Source: Micromonospora mirobrigensis
GTDB taxonomy: Bacteria > Actinomycetota > Actinomycetes > Mycobacteriales > Micromonosporaceae
Assembly (NCBI RefSeq): GCF_900091555.1
Contig: NZ_FMCX01000010.1
Span: 62,001 to 126,000, forward strand
DNA length: 64,000 nucleotides
Direction of reading: 5' to 3'
The translations under genes and the position numbers were made by a program. Shown in pieces: positions 17,355 through 25,336 of this stretch. Each line of letters begins with the position of its first letter. Within the stretch, counting starts at the first letter, position 1. The notes under the pieces were generated by a model. It saw only the letters and a program-made list of their open reading frames with translations. It ran no database searches and was not told where the DNA came from.

Positions 17355-18956
17355 TCAGGTGACGATGTTGATGGAGTTCTTGGTGACGGGGAGGTCGGCG
17401 CAGCCGCCGTAGCGGTAGGCGTCGTCGGTTACTCCGCCGAGGCGGAAGTTGTAGAGGTTCCAGGTGGACCCGCTGGTGCAGTCCTGGCGGTAGGTGCCGA
17501 GGTCGGCGTATCCGTCGGCGTTGAAGTCGGCGGTGACGGGGATGTCGTGGCAGCCACCCCAGCGCACGTCGGTGCGGATGGTGCCCTGGTATCGCACGTT
17601 GTAGGTCTGCCACGTGGATCCGGTGGTGCAGTCCTGCCGGTACAGGACCAGGTCGTCGTGTCCGTCGCCGTTGACGTCGCCGGTGCTGGGGATGTCCTTG
17701 CAACCGCCCCAGCGCAGGTCGGTCTGGATGGCGCCCTTGAGCCGCACGTTGTACATCTGCCACGTCGACCCGGCGGTGCAGTCCTGCCGATAGAGCACCA
17801 GGTCGTCGTATCCATCACCGTTGACGTCACCGGTCAGGGGCAGGTCCTTGCAACCGCCCCAGCGCAGATCGGTCTGGATCGTGCCCTTGAGCCGAACGTT
17901 GTACATCTGCCAGGTCGACCCGGTGGTGCAGTCCTGCCGGTACAGGACCAGGTCGTCGTATCCATCACCGTTGACGTCACCGATGCTCGGGATGTCATTG
18001 CAGCCACCCCAACGCATGTCACCGGTGGTCTGGACACCGCTGGCGCCGTTCTTGATCCACCACGTCGACCCGACGGCGCAGTCCCGGCGGTAGATCGCCA
18101 TGTCCGCCACACCGTCGTTGTCGAAGTCACCGGTCAGCGGGATGTCGGACGACTTCCCACCCCACTTCTCATCGGTGTAGATGTTCACCCCTCTCTTCCA
18201 AGAGCGGATGTTCCACAACGACCCGTTCACCGGATCCGGCCGGTACAACGCCAGATCACTCGACCCATCACCATCGAAGTCAGCCGTCGCTCGGTTGCGC
18301 CACTGTTCGACCGTTTCGCCGCGAAGGACGCTCAGTAGTGCCACCTTGTTGTCCATGCTGGTGGTCTTGTCCCGGTCCTCGCTGAGGTGGATGTGCCACA
18401 GGTGCGAGGGATCGGAACTCACGTCGCGGTCGTAGCGGAAGTCGTAGCCCTCGACGCCGCTGTCGGTGTCGGCCTGCCCGTAGAATTCGCGCCACCCGTC
18501 CATGCGCGGGTCGTTGGGATTTCTGCCCGAGGCCAGCAGTCGCTGGGAATAGCGGGAGATGGCGCTGTAGTCGGCCGCCGTGGCGGCGAACCGCTGCACC
18601 GGCTGCGCGTCGAGGGTTGGGCTGCTGGCCGGGGCGAAGCCCTGGGCATCGGGGAACGTCCAGTCGTATGCGGCGGCCTTGTCCGACGGCCCGCCCTGGT
18701 CCTCCTGGTCGCGGACGGAGTAGTCGTTCGTGGCGTTTCCGGCGCGGGTGTTGTGGTAGCCGGGCTTGTTGGCGTAGATGCCACCGTTTTGGCTGCCGCT
18801 CTCCAGGCTCAGCAGCTGACCCATCAACCAGTCTGATGCGTCGGTCGTGAAGCCGGTACCCGCTTGGGCGGGTGGATTGGAAACCAGCAGAACGCCGGCG
18901 AACAGAACCATCGAGGCCGCTACTCGCAGACCGCGATGCACTACGGATCCATACAT
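17355..18956 (-). CDS. secreted FG-GAP/VCBS repeat protein with M15-like N-terminal domain
   Basis: 533 residues. A signal peptide (RVAASMVLFAGVLLVSNPPAQA) is followed by a domain containing YHNTRAGNATNDYSVRDQ, AAAYDWTF and a closing SHLWHIHLSED. The His...Asp and H-x-H spacing is reminiscent of M15 wall peptidases, but this is a weak call. From about residue 220 the protein is built from 50-residue repeats, each with a calcium-binding-like D-x-N-x-D-G-x-x-D loop (GDVNGDGYDDLVLYRQDC) and paired cysteines. FG-GAP repeats make beta-propellers for surface binding. It is the last gene of a minus-strand group with two tiny genes. The start region has only a weak ribosome site. Confidence 0.8.
   Translation of the reverse strand: MYGSVVHRGLRVAASMVLFAGVLLVSNPPAQAGTGFTTDASDWLMGQLLSLESGSQNGGIYANKPGYHNTRAGNATNDYSVRDQEDQGGPSDKAAAYDWTFPDAQGFAPASSPTLDAQPVQRFAATAADYSAISRYSQRLLASGRNPNDPRMDGWREFYGQADTDSGVEGYDFRYDRDVSSDPSHLWHIHLSEDRDKTTSMDNKVALLSVLRGETVEQWRNRATADFDGDGSSDLALYRPDPVNGSLWNIRSWKRGVNIYTDEKWGGKSSDIPLTGDFDNDGVADMAIYRRDCAVGSTWWIKNGASGVQTTGDMRWGGCNDIPSIGDVNGDGYDDLVLYRQDCTTGSTWQMYNVRLKGTIQTDLRWGGCKDLPLTGDVNGDGYDDLVLYRQDCTAGSTWQMYNVRLKGAIQTDLRWGGCKDIPSTGDVNGDGHDDLVLYRQDCTTGSTWQTYNVRYQGTIRTDVRWGGCHDIPVTADFNADGYADLGTYRQDCTSGSTWNLYNFRLGGVTDDAYRYGGCADLPVTKNSINIVT
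17397..18300. repeat. tandem 150-base coding repeats
   Basis: Successive copies encode the FG-GAP units at a steady 150-base period; for example, the ACCA before the conserved aspartate-loop codons recurs at 17647, 17797 and 17947. The three central copies are nearly identical at DNA level, which points to recent duplication or gene conversion inside the gene. Confidence 0.85.
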
Positions 18957-19036
18957 GCGTGACCCATCTTTGCTGGAATGGAGGCGGGGCCCCCGGTGAA
19001 TTGACACGACGCGCTGCTGGTCGGCCGTGGCCGCCC

Positions 19037-19297
19037 CTAAAGTAGGCGCCACTGACGCAGTTCGGTCGTCGACGAGAGAGTGAGATTGATGAGCCGGCGC
19101 AGGATCTCGTCGGACTCGATCTGATTCGTGGCGAGAATGAACGCACCGATCCTGAGGTATCCCTGGCCGGGTACGACGCGGAGGTGTTCGACTCGGAAGA
19201 TCGTCGAGCGGCAGCGCCACAGCAGCCGGTACATCAACTCCGAGTCGAATTCCGCCCGTCCGTCCAGCGGTGCGACGCGAGCGGTGGAGAGGTGCAT
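19037..19297 (-). CDS. 86-residue protein of unknown function, coupled to upstream microprotein
   Basis: It begins at the ATG at 19297, whose A is the last base of the upstream gene's TGA. It has a mixed alpha/beta appearance (FRVEHLRVVPGQGYLRIGA, then IESDEILRRLINLTL) and ends in a basic, Trp-containing tail. There is no signal peptide or membrane segment and no family I recognise. The coupling, the modest G+C and the placement between a microprotein and a secreted repeat protein suggest a three-gene unit governed by the divergent regulator at 19694. Confidence 0.55.
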   Translation of the reverse strand: MHLSTARVAPLDGRAEFDSELMYRLLWRCRSTIFRVEHLRVVPGQGYLRIGAFILATNQIESDEILRRLINLTLSSTTELRQWRLL

Positions 19298-19494
19298 CAA
19301 ATGGCCAGAACGCTTTCCTCCGATCCGCCGCCGAAGTCGTTCGGGGGGACACCCCAGCCAAAACCGGCCAGGCTTTCGGTCAGATCCGTCGACGCCGAGA
19401 TCATGATTATCTGAACGACCGCCAAGGCCACTGCAACGACAAGGAATACTCGGGGGGCGTGCACGCCGAGATCGATTATCCACCGGTTCGACAT
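19297..19494 (-). CDS. 65-residue single-pass membrane microprotein
   Basis: A short protein starting MSNRW after a GGAG five bases upstream. One membrane helix (VFLVVAVALAVVQIIMISA) is followed by a Gly-rich tail with GFGWGVPPNDFGGGSEE. It could be a membrane-anchored accessory, a peptide precursor or a small toxin; the sequence does not decide. Its stop overlaps the next gene's start by one base. It faces the TrmB/LuxR-type regulator across a 200-base divergent promoter region, which makes autoregulated control of this small operon plausible. Confidence 0.55.
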   Translation of the reverse strand: MSNRWIIDLGVHAPRVFLVVAVALAVVQIIMISASTDLTESLAGFGWGVPPNDFGGGSEESVLAI

Positions 19495-19693
19495 CGCTTC
19501 TCCAAGCTGTTTCGGGAGTTCAATCGGGTAGCGCTGTCAGCCACTCAAGGATCTCGGACTGCTCAACCGAAGTCAGTAGCCGGGACGTGGCGCGATACCG
19601 CCTGGCGTGATTGCGCCGTGCTGTGGCGCGGGGTAGCGGACCGATCCCTCAGCGTTGGAGGATGAGCCCGGGTTTACACGGGGAGGAATACGG

Positions 19694-20662
19694 ATGTTGG
19701 CCAATCTCGGACTGTCTAAATGGGACGAATCGGTGTATCTCGCGATGCTCCACCTGCGCCAGGCCGGTGTGGCGGCCCTTGCCGAGCACCTGTCGGCGGA
19801 CGAGTCCACCGTCCGCAGCTCACTGGACCGGCTCATCGACCTGGCGCTCGTCCGCACCCACGCCGACGGGCTGCGCGTCGTACGGCCACAGGCTGGACTG
19901 ATGTCGCTGCTGGCCCAGGCCGAGGCGGAGATCGCGGTGCGGCAACACCAGATCGAGGCGACCCGGACGACGATCGCCAGCATCGCCAACGAGTTCTCCG
20001 CGCAAGGACGCGGCGAACCGGTCGTCCGGCTGGAGGGCATCGAGGCCGTCCGCGACCGGCTTGCCGAACTCGCGTCCGAGGTGGAGCGGGAATGCCTCTC
20101 CTTCAACAGCGGTGGCGCGCAGGCTCCGGACACGATCAGCGCGGAGCAGCCCCTCAACCAGGCCACGCTGGAGCGAGGGGTACTGATCCGGGACGTGTAT
20201 CAGGAAAGCTTCCGCAACGATCCCGGCACCCTGGCCCACGCGCGGTGGATGGCGCGGCTGGGGGGACAGTGCCGGACGGTGCCGACGCTGCCGATGCGCC
20301 TGGTGATCGTCGACCGCCGCACGGCCCTGGTGCCGATCGACCCGGCTGATCCACGGGCTGGCGCGTTGGAGATCCAGACGCCGGGGGCGGTGGCTGGTCT
20401 TGCCGCCCTCTTCGACCAGGTGTGGGATTCCGGCCGGCCACTGGGCGAGGCGCCCCCGCGGGACCAGGATGGCCTGAACGGGCAGGAGCGGCAGTTGCTG
20501 AGACTGCTCGCGGAAGGGCACACCGACGAGTCGGCGGCCCGGAAGTTGGCGGTGTCGACCCGCAGCGTGCAGCGGATCATGACGGCGCTGACCGAACGGC
20601 TCGGCGCGGTCAGCCGCTTCCAGGCCGGCGTCGAAGCCGCTCGTCGCGGTTGGGTCGGCTGA
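19694..20662 (+). CDS. TrmB-like/LuxR-type HTH transcriptional regulator
   Basis: 322 residues. An N-terminal winged helix of TrmB type (LGLSKWDESVYLAMLHLRQA through VRSSLDRLIDLALVR) is followed by a helical linker and a middle domain resembling TrmB/phospholipase-D-like sensors (FNSGGAQAPD...ERGVLIRDVYQESF). A C-terminal LuxR helix-turn-helix follows (LNGQERQLLRLLAEGHTDESAARKLAVSTRSVQRIM). Proteins of this plan are frequent cluster-associated regulators in actinomycetes. GGGAGG sits seven bases before the ATG at 19694. It is divergent from the microprotein operon, its most likely target. Confidence 0.85.
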   Translation: MLANLGLSKWDESVYLAMLHLRQAGVAALAEHLSADESTVRSSLDRLIDLALVRTHADGLRVVRPQAGLMSLLAQAEAEIAVRQHQIEATRTTIASIANEFSAQGRGEPVVRLEGIEAVRDRLAELASEVERECLSFNSGGAQAPDTISAEQPLNQATLERGVLIRDVYQESFRNDPGTLAHARWMARLGGQCRTVPTLPMRLVIVDRRTALVPIDPADPRAGALEIQTPGAVAGLAALFDQVWDSGRPLGEAPPRDQDGLNGQERQLLRLLAEGHTDESAARKLAVSTRSVQRIMTALTERLGAVSRFQAGVEAARRGWVG

Positions 20663-20755
20663 GCGGCCCGGGGAAGCCAGCGGCGGTCCGCCCTCCACCG
20701 GTACGGGTTCGTGGGCGAGGCAGTTTCCGGGAGCCGGTGGTGGCACACTCGGCGG

Positions 20756-21940
20756 ATGGCTGACGACCGCGCGTACGACCTCGTCCTGTTCGGCGCGACC
20801 GGGTTCACCGGTGGGCTCACCGCGGAATACCTGGCCCGGCACGCCCCGGCGGGTCTGCGCTGGGCGCTGGCCGGGCGCAACCCGGCGAAGCTGGCCGCGG
20901 TCCGGGACCGGCTGGCCGCGATCGACCCGACCTGCGCCGACCTGCCGCTGCTCACCGCCGACGTGACCGACCCGGCCTCGCTGCGGGCGGTGGCCGAGGC
21001 GGCCCGGGTGGTGGCCTCCACGGTCGGCCCGTACGTGCACCACGGGGAGCCGCTGGTCGCCGCGTGCGCCGCCGCGGGCACCGACTACCTGGACATCACC
21101 GGCGAGCCGGAGTTCGTCGACGCGATGTACGTCCGGCACCACGCCGAGGCGGTCCGCACCGGCGCGCGGCTGGTGCACACCTGCGGCTTCGACTCGATCC
21201 CGCACGACCTCGGGGTGTGGTTCACCGTCAAGCAGCTGCCGGCCGACGGGCCGATCAGCGTCGACGGGTACGTCCGGGCCGGCGGGAAGTTCTCCGCCGG
21301 CACGTACCACTCGGCGCTGACCGCGTTCTCCCGGATGAAGGAGACCTCCCGGGTGGCGAAGGAACGCCGGGCCGTCGAGCCCCGGCCGGAGGGCCGCCGG
21401 GTCCGGGCGGTGCCCGGCAAGGTCGGCCGGTCGGCGGACGTCGGCCGGTGGGCGGTGCCGCTGCCGACCATCGACCCGCAGGTGGTCCGCCGGTCGGCGG
21501 CGGCCCGCCCGGAGTACGGCCCGGACTTCCGCTACCGGCACTTCGCGGCGGTGAAGCGGCTGCCCACGGTGATCGCGGCCGGGGTGGGCATGGGTGGCCT
21601 GCTCGGGCTGGTGAAGGTGCCGCCGGCCCGCCGCTGGCTGCTCGGCCGGCTCGCCTCCGGCCAGGGGCCCAGCGCCGAGCAGCGGGCGAAGTCCTGGTTC
21701 AAGGTCCGGTTCGTCGGCACCGGCGGCGGCCGTCGGGTGGTCACCGAGGTGGCCGGCGGCGACCCGGGCTACGACGAGACGGCCAAGATGCTGGCCGAGT
21801 CGGCGCTCTGCCTGGCGTGCGACGACCTGCCCGCCACGTCGGGCCAGGTCACCCCGGTGACCGCGATGGGTGACGCGCTGCTGCACCGGCTCACCAACGC
21901 CGGCCTCACCTTCCGCACCCTGGAGGCGCGGCCGGCTTGA
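20756..21940 (+). CDS. saccharopine dehydrogenase-like / trans-acting enoyl reductase family protein
   Basis: 394 residues. The N-terminal Rossmann motif is LVLFGATGFTGGLTAEYLA, followed by VVASTVGPYVHHGEPLVAACAAAGTDYLDITGE, the signature of the saccharopine dehydrogenase-like family. The middle HTCGFDSIPHDLGVW is shared with mycobacterial trans-acting enoyl reductases of phthiocerol/phenolic lipid synthesis. A role in lipid or polyketide reduction is the better guess than lysine metabolism, but no polyketide genes lie nearby. The C-terminal hydrophobic stretch (VIAAGVGMGGLLGLV) suggests membrane association. Confidence 0.85.
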   Translation: MADDRAYDLVLFGATGFTGGLTAEYLARHAPAGLRWALAGRNPAKLAAVRDRLAAIDPTCADLPLLTADVTDPASLRAVAEAARVVASTVGPYVHHGEPLVAACAAAGTDYLDITGEPEFVDAMYVRHHAEAVRTGARLVHTCGFDSIPHDLGVWFTVKQLPADGPISVDGYVRAGGKFSAGTYHSALTAFSRMKETSRVAKERRAVEPRPEGRRVRAVPGKVGRSADVGRWAVPLPTIDPQVVRRSAAARPEYGPDFRYRHFAAVKRLPTVIAAGVGMGGLLGLVKVPPARRWLLGRLASGQGPSAEQRAKSWFKVRFVGTGGGRRVVTEVAGGDPGYDETAKMLAESALCLACDDLPATSGQVTPVTAMGDALLHRLTNAGLTFRTLEARPA

Positions 21941-21974
21941 CCCTCGAGCAGGTTGAGAGCCCAGGATCAGGGTC

Positions 21975-23051
21975 GTGGAGAGCGAACTGCGCAGCATCGG
22001 CGAGCTGGCCCGGGCCAGTGGGCTGACGGTCAGCGCGCTGCGGTTCTACGACCGCAGCGGGGTGCTGGCCCCGGCGCTGGTCGACCCGGTGACCGGCTAC
22101 CGCTGGTACGCCGAGGACCAGGTGGCCCCGGCCCGGCTGGTGGCCGGCCTGCGTCGGGTCGGCATGCCGCTGGCCGGGATCGTCGAGGCGTTGCGGCACC
22201 GGCACGAGCCGGCGGTGGTGGGCGCCCTGCTCGACGCGCACCTGCGCCGGCTGGAGGACGGCCTGGCCGACGCGCGTCGGGAGCTCTTCCGGATCCGTAC
22301 GCTCATCGATCCCGAGGAGGAACCGATGACCACCCACCTCGTGCTGTCCCGCGCCGACCTCGCCGCCGCCGTTGACGCGGTCCGCTTCGCCGTCGGCGCC
22401 GACCCGGAGCTGCCGGCGATGGCCGGCGTGCTCCTCGACGTCGAGCCGGACGGGGTGCGGCTGGCCGCCACCGACCGGCACCGGCTGGCCATCGCCCGGG
22501 TCGGCGCCGAGGTGACCGGGCCGCCGGTGCGGTTCCTGGTTCCGGTGGCCGCCGTGGACGAGTTGCGCGCCCTGCTCGACGTCGAAGGCCCACGGGCGCG
22601 GCTCACCGTGACCCCGGACGGGCTGACCGCCGAGGTGGCGGGCTGCGAGGTGCGGGCCGTCCCGCTGCCGTACGACTTCCCCGACCTGCACCGGCTGCTG
22701 CGGGAGGTGGTCTCGGCGGTGCCGGCGCACCGGGTGCCGCTGGACGTGGCCGCCCTGCGGGCCGCGCTGACCGCCCCCGACGTGCCGGTCCAGGTCCGCG
22801 AGCACGAGGGCAACCCGTACGAGGTGACCGTGCTGGGGCTGGCCGATGGCGGCCTGCGGGTGCTGGCCGGCGACGATCCGGACCCGGGCGTGCTCCGGGT
22901 CGGGGTGAACCGGCACTACCTGCTGGACGCGCTGGACGCGGGCGGGCCGGGGCAGCTGGTGCTGGAGCTGGACGGCCCGATCGCCCCGCTGGCGGTCCGC
23001 CGCCCCGGCGACGGGGACGCCTTCTCGATCCTGATGCCGATCCGGCTCTGA
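21975..23051 (+). CDS. MerR-type regulator fused to a DnaN-like sliding-clamp domain
   Basis: 358 residues. Residues about 5-110 form a MerR helix-turn-helix and dimerisation helix (SIGELARASGLTVSALRFYDRSGVLAP, with the usual Y-R-W-Y). After a short linker, the remainder matches the second and third domains of a DNA polymerase III beta clamp: LVLSRADLAAAVDAVRFAV, VRLAATDRHRLAIARV, a processing loop, and a C-terminal LAVRRPGDGDAFSILMPIRL that mirrors the clamp's closing strand. The two halves share one frame without a break. DNA binding by the MerR half seems safe; the clamp half probably mediates dimerisation or ligand binding. Start GTG at 21975. Confidence 0.82.
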   Translation: MESELRSIGELARASGLTVSALRFYDRSGVLAPALVDPVTGYRWYAEDQVAPARLVAGLRRVGMPLAGIVEALRHRHEPAVVGALLDAHLRRLEDGLADARRELFRIRTLIDPEEEPMTTHLVLSRADLAAAVDAVRFAVGADPELPAMAGVLLDVEPDGVRLAATDRHRLAIARVGAEVTGPPVRFLVPVAAVDELRALLDVEGPRARLTVTPDGLTAEVAGCEVRAVPLPYDFPDLHRLLREVVSAVPAHRVPLDVAALRAALTAPDVPVQVREHEGNPYEVTVLGLADGGLRVLAGDDPDPGVLRVGVNRHYLLDALDAGGPGQLVLELDGPIAPLAVRRPGDGDAFSILMPIRL

Positions 23052-23166
23052 CCGAGCAGGGGAGCCGGCTCTGACGGCCCGCTGACGGCGATCTCGGCGG
23101 CAGGGGCGGCGACGGTAGCATCTGGGGGTCTGAGAACGAGTCCCCGGACGGAGGCGTACGGAGCGC

Positions 23167-24450
23167 ATGCTCGACATGGAGTTGATCCGGAAGGATCGCG
23201 AGGCGGTGGCGACCGCGCTGGCCAAGCGTTTGGATCCGGCCGAGGTCAGCCGGGCCCTGGACGAGATCCAGCGGCTGGACCAGGAGCGACGCGCCCTGAT
23301 CACGGGGATCGACGCCGAGCGGCAGCGCCGCAAGGCCGAGGCCCGGGCGTACGCCGAGGCGAAGCGGGCCGGCCGGGAGCCGGAGCAGGCCGCCCCGGAC
23401 GGTGAGCGCAAGCAGCTGGCCGAGCTGGAGTCCCAGCTGGACGAGGTGCAGGCCCGGCTGCGGGACCGGATGGCCGAGCTGCCGAACCTGCCCGCCGAGG
23501 ACGTGGTGCCCGGCGGCAAGGAGGCCAACCGGGTGGTGCGCACCTTCGGCGAGCCGCCGGCGATCGAGAAGGTACGCGACCACGTCGAGCTGAGCCGGAT
23601 GCTGGGTCTGGTGGACCACGAGCGCGGGGTGAAGCTCGGCGGTTCCGGGTTCTGGATGTACACCGGCATGGGCGCGCGGTTGGAGTGGGCGCTGCTCAAC
23701 TGGCTGGTCGAGCGGAACATCGAGGCGGGCTACGAGTTCCTGCTCCCGCCGCACCTGCTGCTGGACACCGCGGGCTTCGCCGCCGGCCAGTTCCCGAAGT
23801 TCTACGACGACGTCTACCACCTGGACCGGGAGTCGGCGCCGCGCGGCCAGTTCCTGCTGCCCACCTCGGAGACGGCGATCCTCGGGGCGTACCAGGACGA
23901 GATCCTGGAGACGGCGAAGCTGCCGCTGAAGGCGTTCGCGTACACGCCGTGCTACCGGCGGGAGGCGGCCGGCTCGCACTCCGACGAGCGGGGCACGGTC
24001 CGTGGCCACCAGTTCAACAAGGTGGAGATCTTCCAGTTCACCCTGCCGGAGCAGGCGGACGCCGCGCTGACCGCGATGGTCGCGCACGTGGAGGGCCTGG
24101 TCGAGCAGCTCGGCCTGCACCACCAGACCAGCCTGCTGGCGGCCGGCGACGCCAGCGCCTCGATGAAGAAGACCCTGGACATCGAGGTCTGGATGCCGAG
24201 CACCGGCAAGTACAAGGAGGTGTCGTCGGTCTCCTGGGCCGGTGACTACCAGGCCCGCCGGGCCGCGATCCGTTACCGGGAGCCGGGCGGCAAGCAGACC
24301 CGTTTCGTGCACACCCTCAACGGGTCGGCGCTGGCCACCAGCCGGCTCTTCCCGGCCATCCTGGAGCAGTTCCAGCAGGCCGACGGTTCCGTGGTGGTGC
24401 CCGAGGTGCTCCGGCCCAAGCTGGGCACCGACCTGCTCACCCCCCGCTGA
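23167..24450 (+). CDS. serS: seryl-tRNA synthetase, divergent form
   Basis: 427 residues. An N-terminal tRNA-binding coiled coil (about residues 25-110) precedes a class II catalytic core with motif 2 in CYRREAAGSHSDERGTVRGHQ and motif 3 in LNGSALATSRLFPAILEQF. It should charge tRNA-Ser in the cytoplasm. It departs from standard bacterial enzymes: the usual S-N-C/V-x-D-F-Q-A-R-R stretch reads SWAGDYQARR, and the active-site segment N-G-(S/T)-x-x-A-V-x-R reads NGSALATSR. Such divergence is seen in second-copy enzymes linked to resistance against seryl-adenylate antibiotics, but it may simply be the lineage's form. A hairpin terminator follows inside the convergent ccdA. Confidence 0.85.
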   Translation: MLDMELIRKDREAVATALAKRLDPAEVSRALDEIQRLDQERRALITGIDAERQRRKAEARAYAEAKRAGREPEQAAPDGERKQLAELESQLDEVQARLRDRMAELPNLPAEDVVPGGKEANRVVRTFGEPPAIEKVRDHVELSRMLGLVDHERGVKLGGSGFWMYTGMGARLEWALLNWLVERNIEAGYEFLLPPHLLLDTAGFAAGQFPKFYDDVYHLDRESAPRGQFLLPTSETAILGAYQDEILETAKLPLKAFAYTPCYRREAAGSHSDERGTVRGHQFNKVEIFQFTLPEQADAALTAMVAHVEGLVEQLGLHHQTSLLAAGDASASMKKTLDIEVWMPSTGKYKEVSSVSWAGDYQARRAAIRYREPGGKQTRFVHTLNGSALATSRLFPAILEQFQQADGSVVVPEVLRPKLGTDLLTPR

Positions 24451-25330
24451 CCCGCCGCGACGTGCGGGGCCCGGTCCGCCGGCCCCGCACGTCGTCGCCG
24501 TCCGTCGGGGTGCGGCGCCTCAGCGCGGCGACGAGCAGCAGCCCGGCCAGGGCCACCGCCAGCACCGCCGGCCCGGCCGCGGCGAGGACGGCGGTCAGCG
24601 ACCGTTGCAGCCGGGCCGCCCCGGCCACCACCGGGTCGCCGAGGACGTCGTGCCGGCCCAGGGCCAGCCGCACCTCGTACCAGCCGTACCAGGCGACGTA
24701 GCCGCCGGCGACCAGCAGCACCAGGCCGCCGAGCCGGGGCACCAGGGCGCCGACGCGGCGCAGCCGGGCCACCACAGAGCCGCGGACCAGGGCCACGCCG
24801 AGGGCGGCCACGCCGACCACCAACCCCATCCCGATCGCGTACGCCCCGAACAGCGCCAGCCCGCGCAGCGTCGACCCGGCCCGCAGGCTGGTCACCACGA
24901 TCGCCAGGAACGGGCCGATCGTGCAGCTCAGCGAGGCCAGCGCGTACGCCGCGCCGAAGAGCGCCATCGACGCCCAGGAGCGGGTGAGCCGGGGCGCCCG
25001 CACTCCGGCCCCCGGACCCGGCAGCTTCCGGCCGGCGAGCAGCCAGCAGCCGAGCGCCAGCAGCAGCACCCCCAGCCAGACGGTGAGCCAGGGCAGCCGG
25101 GGCCGCAGCCAGCCGGCCAGTGGCGCCAGTGCCAGTCCGAAGGCGCCGAAGACCACGACGTACCCGGTGGTCAGCCCGGCGGTGGCGACCAGCGCGCGGC
25201 GGACCGCGCCGGCCCGTTCGGCGGGCCCGGCGACCAGCAGCGACAGGTACGCCGGCAGCATGGCGAAGCCGCACGGGTTGACCGCGCCGAGCATGCCGGC
25301 GGTGAGCGCCAGCAGCAGCGGGGTGCCCAC
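24437..25330 (-). CDS. ccdA: CcdA-type cytochrome c biogenesis / thiol-disulfide membrane transporter
   Basis: 297 residues with six or more membrane helices. The two reactive cysteines of the CcdA/DsbD family are in GAVNPCGFAMLPAY and SLSCTIGPFLAIV. It passes reducing equivalents from cytoplasmic thioredoxin to extracytoplasmic thiol proteins. The redoxin-domain lipoprotein encoded immediately upstream (six-base gap) is its probable partner. The last 14 bases overlap the 3' end of serS on the opposite strand, and the serS terminator hairpin lies within codons of the dispensable-looking Arg-rich tail. Start GTG at 25330. Confidence 0.9.
   Translation of the reverse strand: MGTPLLLALTAGMLGAVNPCGFAMLPAYLSLLVAGPAERAGAVRRALVATAGLTTGYVVVFGAFGLALAPLAGWLRPRLPWLTVWLGVLLLALGCWLLAGRKLPGPGAGVRAPRLTRSWASMALFGAAYALASLSCTIGPFLAIVVTSLRAGSTLRGLALFGAYAIGMGLVVGVAALGVALVRGSVVARLRRVGALVPRLGGLVLLVAGGYVAWYGWYEVRLALGRHDVLGDPVVAGAARLQRSLTAVLAAAGPAVLAVALAGLLLVAALRRRTPTDGDDVRGRRTGPRTSRRVSGG
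24458..24494 (+). terminator. serS terminator hairpin inside ccdA tail
   Basis: CGACGTGCGGGGCC and GGCCCCGCACGTCG form a perfect 14-base stem directly after the serS stop. The same bases encode the C-terminal tail of CcdA on the other strand. Confidence 0.8.
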
Positions 25331-25336
25331 CGGCGG

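Noticed and set aside
17397..18300. Regular repeats considered as CRISPR
   Set aside because: The 150-base period is coding and keeps frame; units are FG-GAP domains, not repeat-spacer units.
19480..19500. GGTTCGA stretch as a tRNA T-loop
   Set aside because: No matching acceptor stem, anticodon arm or D-loop could be folded around it; it lies at the start of the microprotein gene.
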